From: Saccharum officinarum
Taxonomy: Eukaryota; Streptophyta; Magnoliopsida; Poales; Poaceae
Direction: 5' to 3'
Length of the DNA stretch: 64,000 bases
NCBI GenBank assembly: GCA_020631735.1
Contig: CM036167.1
Span: forward strand, 2,670,988 to 2,734,987
Part shown: one piece after another, positions 36,343 to 48,362 of the stretch
Position numbering within the stretch: position 1 is the first letter of the stretch
Layout of the letters: each line of letters opens with the position of its first letter
Notes under the pieces: generated by a model
What the model was told of the DNA's origin: nothing
The model's database searches: none
The model's input: the letters and a program-made list of their open reading frames with translations, nothing else
Translations under genes and position numbers: made by a program

Positions 36343-37932
36343 ATGGAGCTATCAGCATGGGCGTCCGTTTTCGCCGTGGTGTTCACCACCGTCGTGTACC
36401 TCGGAGCTGTCCACGCACGCAGGCGCGGCCGTGCAACAGCCTGCCGCCCCAAGCCGTGGCCGATCATCGGCGCGCTCCCGCACCGCTCCCTCGACGCGCT
36501 GTCCAAGCGCCACGGCCCGCTGATGCGCGTGCAGTTCGGCTCCTTTCCCGTTGTCATCGCGTCGTCCGTCGACATGGCCAATTCTTCCTCAAGACCCACG
36601 ACTCGGTGTTCATCGACCGCCCAAGATGGCGGCGGGCAAGTACACCACCTACAACTACTCAACATCGCCTGGAGCCCCTACGGCGCCTACTGGCGGCAGG
36701 CGCGCAAGATCTGCGCCGACGAGCTCTTCAGCGCGAGGCGGCTAGATCCTTCGAGCACGTTCGCCAGGAGGAGGTGCACGCGCTGCTGCGCACCCTGCAC
36801 GGGACGGGGGCAGGTCGTTCAGCTCAAGGAGTGCCTGTCCACGATGAGACTGAACATCATCACCCGCATGGTTCTGGGCAGGAAGTGCGTGGACAAGGAG
36901 GTGGTCGCCAGTGGCGGGGGCTCCGTGACGACGTGGAAGGAGTTCAGGTGGATGCTTGACGAGCTGTTCTTGCTCAACGGCGTGCTCAACATCGGGGACT
37001 GGATCCCCTGGCTGTCCTGGCTGGACCTGCAGGGGTACGTCAGGAGGATGAAGAGGGTGGGCAGGATGTTCAACCAATTCATGGAGAACGTGGTGGAGGA
37101 GCACAACGAGCGGCGTCTGCGCGAGGGAGACGCCTTCGTGCCGCAGGACATGGTCGACAGGCTGCTTCAGCTCCGACGATCCCAGCCTCGACGTCAAGCT
37201 CACTCGAGACAGCGTTAAAGCCTTCACTCAGGTTTATTGTCTCTGTACCCGAAAAATCCTAATGCTGATCCGTAATAAAAGTTGCTCATGCTTGGATTCG
37301 ATGGCACAGGATCTCGTCGCCGGGGCACAGAGAGCGCCGCGGTAATCGTCGAGTGGGCCATCTCAGAGCTTTGAAGAATCCCGACGTCTTCGCAAGGCCA
37401 CCGAGGAGCTGGACGGCGTCATCGGCCGCGACCGCTGGGTCACGGAGGACGACATCCCGCACCTCCCATACATGGACGCCATCGTCAAGGAGACCATGCG
37501 CTTGCATATGGTCGTCCCCCTGCTGTCGCCGCGCTTGTCTCGCGAGGACACGTCCGTGGGCGGATACGACATCCCGCGGCACGCGAGTGCTCATCAACGC
37601 GTGGACCATCAGCCGCGACCCCGCGCTGTGGGACGCGCCCGAGGAGTTCCGGCCGGAGCGGTTCGTCGGGAGCAAGATCGACGTCAAGGGCCAGACTTCG
37701 AGCTGCTCCCATTCGGTTCCGGCCGGCGGATGTGCCCCGTTACAGCCTCGGGCTGAAGGTGATCCAGGTGACCCTAGTCAACCTGCTGCACGGGTTTGCG
37801 TGGAGGCTCCCGGACGGCATGACGGAGGAGGAGCTGAGCATGGAGGAAGTCTTCGGCCTATCCACGCCGCGCAAGTTCCCGCTCCAGGCCGTCGTCGAGC
37901 CCAAGCTTCCGGCCCGCATGTACACTGCTTGA
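36343..37932 (+). pseudogene. Cytochrome P450, CYP71 clan (CYP92-like), frame broken many times as sequenced
   Basis: This would be a microsomal haem-thiolate monooxygenase with an N-terminal membrane anchor. Exon 1 (36343-37231) starts MELSAWASVFAVVF and shows PKPWPIIG, then SPYGAYWRQARKICADELFSARR. A phase-0 intron (37232-37309, GT-AG) leads to exon 2, which carries KETMR (ExxR), FRPERF and the haem loop FGSGRRMCP. The expected coding frame is spread over all three frames: I count about twelve shifts, nearly all losses of one or two bases (for example near 36585, 36624, 36748, 37330, 37371, 37697, 37741). It is about seven codons shorter after PIIG than the paralog at 48363. The reading may be a pseudogene or an error-rich sequence next to the gap. 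The CYP92 family includes maize homoterpene synthases; the substrate here is unknown. Confidence 0.8.
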
Positions 37933-38609
37933 TGACCTCGAATCCCATTTGGCTGAGCCATTACGTGGTGGTTCTGTCGAGGGCCCAGTTGCCCAGGGGC
38001 CCAGCTAGCTTTCTCGGTTTCTCGTGCTGTGGGACTATCTAGACAACTGTCGACAGGTTTTATACTCCAAAGTCTGTCAATTTTTTGATTAATAGAAAGT
38101 TGCCATGTCTATCTTGAAAAACTGACAGATATGGGAAGGGAAAAAACTGTCAGATTTCAATAACACATATCAAACGTTAAAATAAGATCCAAAACCCGTT
38201 AACAGTGAAGACCAGGGTACTGTGTCGCTTTGGCAGTAACTTTCACATGTTTTTCTCAGCAATAGCAACAAATCAAACAACAGGCATGTATTTTCCACTT
38301 TGTTTAATTCTGGTACAAGACAGAACCGGATGCTTTGTAAAAGCCAAATCACAAGCAGAAAAGCATGAAGCAGCTGACATAAAAGAAAGAATAGTGCTGA
38401 TCTCTTGGGCAAAAGCATGTTTACAGACACACACAAGCGAGGCATCAGCCTAAACATGAGTGATGCCCTGGAAGATAGCTGAGAAAGAAAATAAATGATA
38501 TGCCAACAGATAACTTCAAATCCTTCTAGCAGCCCACAACTCGCACTGTTTTCATTGTTAGTGAATAATTTAGCTGTAGATCAGCAGTAACATGACAAGG
38601 CTCTTCCTG

Positions 38610-39278
38610 TCAAAAGCAATAGGATATCAGGGCTTGAGCCCGCATCTGCTGGTACCATTGACCATTTGGATTGCAAACCTGCAAAAAGAAGATAAACAGT
38701 AGGAACTAAAAGATGAAAAAACATTAGTGACAAGACATAGTGACGAAGTCAGTCAAATACAAACCAGGGAAGAAAACACTAACCGACTAAAACAAGAGGA
38801 TACAATACAATAGTGCATTTCACCAAAAGTAATACTAGAATCAGGCACAACTTTGTTATTTGTGCCATTCTGGATAAAGATTAGAAAAGAGTTGCAGGAT
38901 GAGCAACTTCACACTTCAATTCTTGGATGGTCAGAAGCAACCAATGTAACAAAAACCTCTATCAACTTTAGCCATTGATGAATTGAGGCCCACCATAGGT
39001 GCCTAGCTGCTTTGGGGTTGTCCATGAGAAAATAACACAAACAATTCTGAAGCTGAAACCTCATCAAGAGACAATGGGTTGTCATCAAAGCAAATGGCAG
39101 AAAGCACTGGAAATCAAAGGATAATTAGCTGCCACAAAAAATGGGAACAAGAAGCCATTACAGACAGAAAAAAAAATAACAAGAAAAAGCAATTGCATTA
39201 CTCCGAATGTAAACGATTCCGTGTTGCACAAAGAGCAGCACAGGGCACACACACAACGACACACACACACACCCATAG

Positions 39279-39310
<32 letters not shown>

Positions 39311-41515
39311 CAATGGGCATAAGAAAAAAAATCCAACCTACAGCTACAACTCAAACAGCTACAAAAGTTTACACGCAGAAAAAACAGCGGCAGCAGCTTT
39401 CCAACTAAAAACCAACCTACAGAAAACTAAAAAAAAAATTAGCTCCAGCAACAGCAGCACTAGCAGCTTCATCAGCAGCAACAAATGCAACAGAACCTTA
39501 ATCAGAAAAAAAAAACAAAAGCTCCAGAAATCAACTTCAGGACATTACAGCTAACAAAAAAGAATCAACTCCCACACACAAACACACACACAGCTACAAA
39601 AGTTCACATGCAGAAAAACCAACTCATATAGCCTGCAGGGCACAACCAAATAAAAAAACCAACCTACAGAAAACTAAAAAAAAAGAGAAAGACTTGCAAA
39701 AAAAAAATAAAAAAGGCCAACCAGCAGCACCAGGATCCTTCCAACTATTACATCACCAGGAGATCCATCAGCAGCAGCAGCTCCAGAAGCATCATCTATA
39801 CAGCTTCATCAGCATCAGAATTCAGAAACAAAAGCAAAAGAAGCTTAATCAGAAAAAAAAAATACAATCAACAAAAGCTCCAGAAATCAACTTCAGGACC
39901 AACATATAGTTTACCTGGAAAACTAAAACTAATGCATTTCTGCTTTCTCCAATCACTACTGTAGTCAATGCAACAAATAATAACTAACCTGCGAGAGATG
40001 TTCAGTAGCTGCAACCCTTGGCTTCACAAGTTCACAGTTTGCCATAACCAGAGTATTAGGCACACTCCCATCCGTCTGAAACAATAGCACAAAAGCAACC
40101 CCAAAGTTAGCTTAGCCCTGATAACGATAGCATGCATACTCATCAGCCAACGAAAATCAAAGCATCAACGGCATTTGCTTCTTCAAACTGATATAAAATA
40201 ATATATGCTTGCAGATGCACTTGCCTGCTCAGATAGGTAAAGGCGTTGACGATTCTTGTAGGTAGCTTTCTCAAACTGTAGCCCCCATCTGTTACCGAAC
40301 AACCAGATATCAGTATCATAAGTTGCAGAGTCACATGAAGGAGGGGGCAAGCATCTTATAGAAAGCAGTTAATGTGCAAATATTTATCATTAGTTTCAAA
40401 TCATCTGGTGAGATAACATGATGCTGAACAAGCACAACTCTAATGCACTCATGCACATAAGGTCAGTCTTAGTGGGGATTTCATGGCCCTGTTACCAATG
40501 TATCCATATTTTAGAAACAGTGCAGAAGAGTTTCATCCCCATGAAACTCTCTCTACTCCCATAAAACTCTTATCATCTCTCTCTTCATCAATACGGTGCC
40601 ACATCAGCCTATTTAATGCCTATGAAACTATGATGAAACCCCACTGAGACTGGCCTAAGGTGCATGACCAAAATCATGTTCCCAATCTAACCAATAGTAA
40701 GTAATCATATGAAGGAAAAAAAAGAAGGCCGTGTACCAACCCACTAACCATCAAACCATAAGATTTGTTTGCAAAGAATTTGGCGCATTAGGAATTTTCA
40801 GGGATTTTGTTCAAATTGAACAAGTCGCCCAGCAAATAATAAGTTAATAAAACATGAAGACAAAACTTCTACCCCTCAAACTGTCAAACAGTGACACCTG
40901 CCAAAACCCACCCACCCATAATAAGCATCACAAAACGCTAATCCACCATCCAGACCCATCATTCCCACCCCTTCCCACGCCATTTCCACCAACGCACCAG
41001 CCATGGGACAGATCTAGAGTGACCGCAAGTACAACCCCCCTCTAAAAACTGATCGGTTTGTATTGTCCTACTAACGAAAAAAAAAACAGAAACAGTATTA
41101 TGCTCATGGATAGCAACCAGATGTAGAATTCAGAGAACATGCAACACGTCTACTCGTCTCGTCTCATGTAGCATGTGAACACGAGAGCACATCACAGAAA
41201 AAAGAAGAAAAATTTCATACATAAATACACAAGCTCGGGACAGGATCTAGATTCCATCCTCGCATATGTCTGCCTGCCATTTGGTGCAGGCATTCTCACA
41301 AACACCTGGCGTGCAGCAGACGCGAACCTTCAGACCCTGCAACTATCACCGCCCAAATCTCAACCAGAATACAGAATACCAACCAAGCACATCAGCAGTC
41401 GTGTGTGCGCGCTCACGCCTAAGAGAGAGAGGAGGGATCGGGGAGGAGAGGGCACTGTATGCACCTCGGGCGAGTGGATGAAATAGTCGCGGAAGAGCGT
41501 GCTGAGGCGGCGTCA
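38610..41515 (-). CDS. Small four-exon gene, unknown function
   Basis: Three internal/terminal exons join in phase on the minus strand. Exon 2 (40288-40225) encodes WGLQFEKATYKNRQRLYLSE. Exon 3 (40075-39989) encodes TDGSVPNTLVMANCELVKPR and ends EHLSQ. Exon 4 (38678-38610) encodes VCNPNGQWYQQMRAQALISY, then CF and a TGA stop. Intron 2 uses a GC donor (CAG|GCAAGTG); the others are GT-AG. Exon 1 probably ends at 41465 (GAG|GTGCAT), giving a Ser/Ala/Arg-rich N-terminus compatible with an organelle transit peptide, but I could not fix the start codon. No stop or frameshift breaks exons 2-4. The protein has no domain I can name. A Tourist-like MITE lies in intron 1. The 3' UTR probably covers 38609 to about 38200. 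Confidence 0.6.
39240..39310. repeat. (CA)n microsatellite
   Basis: An ACAC run with two interruptions, inside intron 3 of the small gene. Further A-rich and CAGCAG-rich low-complexity DNA follows to about 39900. Confidence 0.85.
40461..40655. mobile_element. Tourist-like MITE (195 bp)
   Basis: Inverted ends GGTCAGTCTTAGTGGGG and GGCCAGTCTCAGTGGGG (right end, reversed) are flanked by TAA at 40458-40460 and 40656-40658, the PIF/Harbinger target duplication. It sits in intron 1 of the small gene. Confidence 0.78.
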
Positions 41516-41559
41516 GCAACGATGGTAGCTAGGCATGTCCAGCGGGCAGGCGGGTGGCC

Positions 41560-42200
41560 TCTGCCTTGCCAAGCGCATCCACCCGGACGGACAGCCTCCT
41601 CTCTGGAACCTCTGAGAGCTGGAGCTCGCTCGCCACATGGGGCCAGGATCCGCAGTGGCGCCCCAAGGATCCCGCTCCGAACACCCCTCGCAGTGGCATA
41701 GGGGAAGCGGCGCGCGAAGACATCGCCTCACCCACATCTCGGAACACGCGCCGAAGTCCGACCACCGCTCGCCGCGGCACAGGGGAAAGCACAACGTGTG
41801 GACAGTGACCTCACCCATAGCTCGCTGCAGCACAGCGCAGCAGCCACCGAAGGCTCCGCCTCACCCGCGCGGCGCAAGAGAGAGGACAGCGGTGCGGCGC
41901 GGCGCAAGCGAGTGGAGAGCGGTGCGGCGCGACGGCGAGGACCTTGCCCCACCCACCGCCTGCGCCACCGCGCGTGGGAAGAAGACGAATCGGAAAGGAT
42001 CGGCAAAAAAGCAGTGGGAGATGATGGGTTTACGGGTTTCGAATGTTCCAATTTGCAGACCCGTAACACTTGGGGACCCGTCAGCACGAGTGTAGGCCCA
42101 GAAAAGACGGCACGCATCTTCAAGCAAAATCAACGTTTCAGAATTCAACAGATAAAAATCAACAAAATCAGTTGACAGAAAAATAGCAAAAAAATTTTTG
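41560..42200 (-). other. GC-rich 5' region of the small gene
   Basis: GC-rich DNA upstream of the presumed exon 1, probably promoter and 5' UTR on the minus strand. Direct repeats GCGGTGCGGCGCG occur near 41890-41935. The several open frames on both strands follow from base composition and have no family feature. Confidence 0.4.
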
Positions 42201-42484
42201 AACAACGTCCTATATTTTTTCGATCTTGATAAACGCTAGCCATAATCTATAAAATCAAATCCAAAAGTATAGAAAACTGGCATTTGAGACTATACAATAC
42301 TTGTATGAACAAATACGGAAACTCTACGTAGAAGTCGTCCCTAAATTGAGTAGTAGAATGTAAAGACTATGAAACAGCTTAACCCCAAACTGTGTTGTGT
42401 AATTCACTATGTGCATAATAATAATAGCAAGTGTGTTCACGCGTTGCAACGGGACCCAATCATACTGAAATTAGACTCCGTACT

Positions 42485-42653
42485 ATTGCTAGGTGCGAGT
42501 TGTTTAACTCGTATAAGCACAGCTAATGAGTCTGGGTCACATATTAAATACGGAGGGTCTGACCCAATACATCTTGGAATCAGACCTCGCACCGATTATT
42601 GCTAGGCGCGAGTTGTTCTAACTCGTATGAGCATGTCATATCAGTCTGGGTCA
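42485..42653. repeat. Two-copy repeat with hairpin
   Basis: ATTGCTAGGTGCGAGTTG (42485) and ATTGCTAGGCGCGAGTTG (42598) begin two copies, each continuing with an AACTCG arm that folds back on CGAGTT and with AGTCTGGGTCA. Non-coding. Confidence 0.6.
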
Positions 42654-42661
42654 TACGAAAC

Positions 42662-44200
42662 ACAGAAGAACACACGGAAGGTGTAAATGCAGTTTGGGAA
42701 GTAGAAAAAATGAGATAGACGAAACTTTTCATTTTCCGATAGTTAGGGGAGGTGGACAAAAAAAATAGAGATGAAATTTTGTCTTTTTAATATTACTATA
42801 GGTATAGATAAGAGTTCTGGTCTATGGGAAACTATACTCGTAGTTGGACACTTAAGTCCCAACTGGTTTACACAGATATAATTGTATATATATACTACTA
42901 TAGTTAACTAGTAAATATTGTTGTGTGTTGTAATGGAACTTATATAAATTGTTACACTATCATATGGAACCGGTTGTCTTCGTTGGATTTAATTGATTGG
43001 ATCAACATTATTGCAACTAAATTAAATAAATCTCAAAGCCCATAATAAACGTTATGTACATTAAAGAACTAATCTAGCATGGGAATTGACTCAGTTCAAA
43101 TGGATGATTATTGTGTGTACCTATCATGAGATTGAGTAGGATGGAAAGCATTTGGGTTGAATTGCGATGCACACGGACTCAGCCAGCCACACCACAAGGT
43201 GCGGCACCAACATGGTTTTCTTGCACCAGAAGATAAGACATACCTCTGCTGGCCATGGACCGGACTCTTGACTGGAGTGGGAGTCACAACCAGAAACTGC
43301 AGCTTATACTAGTGACGTGGGGTTCTCCTAGTATTTAGCATTCAACATTTATATAAGCTTTTCCCTACCAAATGTCTCTTAGTGAGGATTCCTATCTGTT
43401 AGGACCTTATTAGCGGAAGCACCACACAAATAGAGGCAATAACTGATTTATGAAGGTAGTGGCTTTTACAAACTATTATCATTAATTTATTATTTGTTTG
43501 TTTGAAAATATGGAGTAGACTAGAGCCATCTCTCGGCTGTGCATAAAAAAAGGAAGCAGTCAGTAGTATGCATAATAGCCTTTTTGGACTTATAATTGAA
43601 ATGGTTTCCACAGTAGCTACTGTTATTGCAAGCGGCTGAGTAAAACAGTCTTGTATGTTAAAAAATTCTGTTTTGTGCTATTACAACAGTTGTATTCTTC
43701 AGGAATGAGCAATGCAGGTCATAGCAACTGCAGCCTCAGCTAGGCCACTATTGGGCAGCATAAGCAGCATTTTGGCACTGCATAGCTTAGGTCTGTTTTC
43801 TTTAGGTTTGAGCAGCGGCTTGCCATGCTCTCCTAGCTTCTTTGCTGCTGCTTGGTGTTTATATTGATTTATTTATCCTTTGCCTGACCTACTAGCTCTT
43901 TGAGTGGTCGGTAATTTTGTAGTAGCAGCTGCTGCAGTTCTGACTTCAGGTTTGGTCAAAGAAAAGGTTAATGCCCAAGATTGGTGGAAAATGATCGTTG
44001 GAGAACCTTGTCATGCATGTTGCATCAGTTGGAATTTCAGTATGCGTAATTAATAAAATTTACTTTCCGCACCTTTATGAATAAAGTTGTATAGGATAAA
44101 GTGTGCTACTCTTGGTTGGGATGTTTCTATATATAAATTTGGCCCGCTCTTGAGAGACAGGAGTTGATGAATTTGCATAATTGTTCTATTTTGTGAATAA
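42662..44200. other. No gene seen
   Basis: AT-rich intergenic DNA. It may be the body of the Helitron that ends at 44258, but its 5' end was not identified. Confidence 0.4.
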
Positions 44201-44227
44201 ATATCAATTAAGTTTGTCCTTAATGTG

Positions 44228-44258
44228 GTCCGTAGCGTTAGCACGGACAATATACTAG
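44228..44258 (+). mobile_element. Helitron 3' terminus, plus orientation
   Basis: A perfect 6-bp stem GTCCGT/ACGGAC (44228-44248) is followed ten bases later by the end CTAG (44255-44258) and a T, the hallmark of Helitron 3' ends. The loop contains GCGTTAGC, shared with the terminus at 51318. No 5' TC end was found. Confidence 0.65.
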
Positions 44259-44969
44259 TAACGACTAGTTTTAGAGTGTAGGTATATATGTACATAGCAC
44301 AACAACAACTAGTTTTAGGAAGTAGATATATACGTATACCCTTCACCCCCTTGCTTTACCAGCGGGACCAAAGGCAAAGGTGACATTTTATCGTCTTTTT
44401 CTCCTAATCAATGCAAAAGTATTATTGTAAACTTGTAATTAAAGCAGTGTCTATAAGCAAATTAGATTTAAGATGTTTATCAACATAGAACATTACCTTT
44501 TCTATTCGTCAAGATCTTGACATTGTTTTATATGTCTTGTAGCAAAATTTTCCTTTATAAATAGTTATATAAATGTGCTTTTGTTATTTGTTTCCAATTG
44601 TGTGACTGACAAGTTTTCTTTTTTTCTAGTATAAATATACTCGTGTGTTACAACATGTCACTCGAGCTAGCTATCTTTCTTGAATTTAATTAGAATTGGT
44701 CAGGCCTTATTTCAATTAAGTCAATTAAATCTTAAGGCTCATAATAAATTCTAGATGATATAAAAGTATTAATCTGACATGAGAAATTGATATATTGACA
44801 TTGATTCAAGTTAAATGAGTGACTATTATGTTTGTCTGTTCTAAAGTTGACAAAGGTAAAAGGCAAGTCACACTCACATGCGCACATGCGCGCGGCGAGC
44901 CGTGACGCACATAGGCTTAGGCTTGGCTAGCTATGCCTCAACATGACTGGTGCGCGATGTCAATGACCT

Positions 44970-45302
44970 CGTGTAGTTTCTCTTCAAAAGTTTACACCCT
45001 ATCTCAATGGATGTCTAGACATATGTATGGAGTATTAAATATAGACTAAAAAATAACTAATTACACAGATTGCGACTACTTTACGAGACGAATCTTTTAA
45101 GCCTAATTAGTCCATGATTTGACAATAAAGTGCTACATTGACACATGTGCTAATGACTGATTAATTAGGCTTAATAAATTTGTCTCGCGATTTACTAGCG
45201 AATTCTGTAATTTGTTTTTTTATTAGTATCCACCCTGCAACACTTCCATGTGACACTCGATGTGACGTTCAAAACTTTAACTATGAAATTAAACAGGACC
45301 AA
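44970..45302. mobile_element. MITE of a widespread grass family, palindromic
   Basis: Arms ACGAGACGAATCTTTTAAGC (about 45097) and, reversed, CGCGAGACAAATTTATTAAGC (to about 45190) form a long imperfect hairpin. The outer right end TTAAACAGGACC resembles the GGCCTTGTTTAGTT-type end common in sorghum and relatives. The left end is degraded. Confidence 0.5.
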
Positions 45303-45970
45303 ATATTTACAGCTTCAAACTGCCTAGAGTTGGAGTGAGTGATAATAGACCAATGCTAGGCCCTGGGTCTCGATCTTCTATTGTGGCCTTGTGGGTGGGT
45401 TTACGTTTGCCATCGGTGAAAAACTGAAAACTAGAATGATGGAAACTAGAGACTAGAAATGACGAAAGAGAAATTACCGTAGGTACGGTTTAGATTATTA
45501 TAGTAATTTATAGCAAAATTGCTAAAATATTGCTGCAAAGTTTCAACACTTATAAAATAACTAGCTCGTGGAACCACACGTGGATGCAGACTTGATTGGG
45601 ACTAATCAAATGGAGAACGTAATATATCGGGACTCCAATTGGGCTACAGTGCTCGTTTCGAGATCGGAAATCTTCCTAGGGGGCACTCTATGATCGTAGT
45701 ATAAAAATTGATAACTAAAGTCTTTTACAGTCTAACAAAGATAAGAAAATAACGATATGAGTACCATGTTAGAGTAAAAACGAATTGAAAGAGCAAAGCT
45801 AAGCAATTTTGATAGGTATAGACCATAAATATATCATTATTTCTCTTAAAGTTACTAGGCTGCGCAGAAGCACGTAGCTATGTACCAGTGTAGTCCAATT
45901 TCCTTGCCAAACCGTGTTGTTGAAGTTTCCACGGCCAATGAACAGATGACCAGGCTAAATTACTCTATAG
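45303..45970. other. No gene seen
   Basis: AT-rich intergenic DNA without a supported feature. Confidence 0.4.
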
Positions 45971-45989
45971 GCTTCGATTAGTTAAATTA

Positions 45990-46560
45990 ACTTGGGCTAT
46001 TTTTGGTACTGCTCCACGAGCAGCTCTGTGACTCTGGCAACCAAACGCTCTCACGCCAAACCATTTCATATAGATGAAGCTCTAGAAGCACAGTGATCGT
46101 TGAGAGGAGCTGAAAAAAGAGCTTCGCCTAGGTTCCTCTTTCTTCCGTGGACCCAACGTGCTATTGTGGTCCAATTTGCATTGCCCTGGGAGTGGGTCGG
46201 CGTAGGCAAAGCTGATGCGAGCAAGGATGTTATGTGGTGCGGGTAGGGGCGACGATGGAGTAGACTGGGGCAGGGCCGGCGCGAAGGTCAAGGCGACACC
46301 GAGGCATGCAGATAAGGGGGAGAGAAGAAAACAAAGAGAAATAAGGGAGGAAAAATAAAGGAAGAAAAAAAAGATAGAAGAAAAATAGAAGGCTATTAAT
46401 AGAGATATTTCACCATTTTGGATAAACAAAAGAAGTCATTTCACCTAACGTTTCTCTAAACAGAGAAACCAGAATAAAAAAAATAGTTGCTTCATTAGAG
46501 AACACACAACTGGAGCAATTTTGGCTGTAGCCAAAGCTCTACGCCTCTACTAGGTCCTTG
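45990..46560. mobile_element. Non-autonomous element copy 1 (related to 47050-47640)
   Basis: Shares with the copy at 47050-47640 the order: GCAGCTCT-like end, a GGGC-rich middle, a purine-rich GAGAAGAAAA stretch, ATTTCACCATTTTG and a GAGCAA-rich end. The inverted ends are imperfect and the target duplication was not resolved. Confidence 0.4.
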
Positions 46561-47049
46561 GTGTTTTCGAAAAACTTAAGCTTTAAGAAACTAGGCTACT
46601 CACGTGTATCCGATCTTATGCTTGCTTGGAGATCCGCTCGAATTACAAACAAGGCAAGCATAAGTCTAGTTGTAGTGTTATATCATTCTCAGTGGAGGCT
46701 TTCGTAGAGGTTTCAAACTCATTAAATGAGATGTTCTATAAGTTAAAATGATGACATGACAAGAAATTTATGTAGAGGGAGAAGAGGCATGTTTTATTAG
46801 GACGAAACTGGGCGTACATTGTTTTCCAAAACTATGAAATTTGTTGAAATTAGCATTGAGGGCTAGAGAGTTTCGTTATATTTCATCTGAGTGCCCAAAT
46901 CTGTGCATCATAATTTAATCCTATGTGTAGCCTATTAAATGAAGCTATACACTAATAGACTATTTGATTCAATAGCCCTAAGATGATGTGGCATTGGAAA
47001 TAGTGGAATGAAATTTGGGGTCCATTTGACACAGCTTCTCAAACACCTT

Positions 47050-47640
47050 TAGGATCTGTTTGGAGTTGCTTTATGTCAAACGAGTGTTTTCAAACATCTC
47101 CACAAGTGGAGTCCTTAAAAATCTGCTCTTAGAGAGGGTGGGTGTTGGATGAAGCTGAAAATAGCTGCTTCTCTCAAGTCCCACTAGTACCAATGGGCCC
47201 CACCAGCATGCGCAGAGGTTGGATTATTGCCCCCAGGTAGGCACGGAGAGGGATGAGGCACGACCAGCACGGGGAGGGGGCCTGGCCACTAGGGTAGGCA
47301 TGGAAACAACGAGCCAAGATGCATGCTGGCAGGTGCGAGCCTAGCTACGGAGCACACGTGGACGCGTCGAGGAGGGCGGGCAAGGTACAGTCGTCGGACG
47401 CACATAGGAAAGGGAACAAGGGAAACGACGGGGGAAAGTGAGAAGAAAAGGAGAGAACAGGAGAGGAGGAGAAAAAAAGATAATAACATTATGGACATTT
47501 TACCATTTCTATCTACTATGAGGGTTTTTTAACCGAATAGTTCACCAAAATAGTTTCAATTTCATAAATGAAGCTGCTTGAGAAGCAGAAACCGAAAAAA
47601 CCTTACTAATAAAACAAAGTTGTTCCAAATGGGACCTTGG
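47050..47640. mobile_element. Non-autonomous element copy 2, Tourist-like ends
   Basis: The left GGATCTGTTTGGAGTTGC pairs loosely with the right end read in reverse, GGTCCCATTTGGAACAAC. The purine-rich centre matches copy 1. A TTA/TTG flank is compatible with PIF/Harbinger insertion. Confidence 0.4.
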
Positions 47641-48362
47641 ACCGAGTCAAGCTTAAGCTCGATGTTGTTTCAAGACTTGCCTTGTTGACGTCGATTGGAA
47701 ATTGGAATACTGTAGGGACATTAGAGCGATTAAAATACATAACATGTGGAAGTACACGGATGCAGACCTGATTTGGAGTAATCAACATGAAGGTTATATA
47801 TAGCTTGGTTGGGCCGCCATGACCTAGAATGCAAGTAACCATCATCAGATAAAGCCAAGCGATGAATCAATGCCTACGAAGATTAAAATGATAATCAAAA
47901 TGTGGTATTTATGATAATTTATATAGTTTTGTCATTGTTTGGCTATAAAAAATATAAATTGTTTCTCACTTTTCCTAAAAAACAGGCCTGAAATATGTCT
48001 TTGGTTCAGGCGAGATAACGTGATCCTTTGATCTTGCTTCAAGATTCGTACATCTGATGATCTTCATCTCATGGCTCACAACCGTTGCTTGAACAAATGC
48101 TATTTTTCATGCACCTAAAGATAGTAAATCCCATTGTTTCTTGTTACTTTTCCTTCTATAATTGAATTTGTTGGTTGTGTAAGATTGTTAGACACCTGAG
48201 ATAAAGGAACCCTTTTTTACGACAAGTAACAATAATTGAGAAAAAGACTGTGAAGCGAGCCAGCTCAGCGCAGAGCAATACGGCGAGTCACTACAAGCTT
48301 GCCACCTTTTAAAGCTCATAACCCACCGACGAGCTCGGCCTGCAAACCTGTCACTCTACTCG
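47641..48362 (+). other. Upstream region of the second P450
   Basis: Intergenic DNA and presumed promoter. A TATA-like TTTTAAAG lies at 48306, about 55 bases before the start codon. No other element is recognised. Confidence 0.35.

Noticed and set aside
36357..36959. Arg-rich protein overlapping the first P450
   Set aside because: Shadow frame of the P450; parts of it become the P450 frame after base losses.
39079..39408. Thr/His-rich protein
   Set aside because: Created by the CA microsatellite within an intron.
41459..42123. Host genes in the GC-rich stretch
   Set aside because: Frames on both strands without family features; the region is better read as 5' end and promoter of the small four-exon gene.
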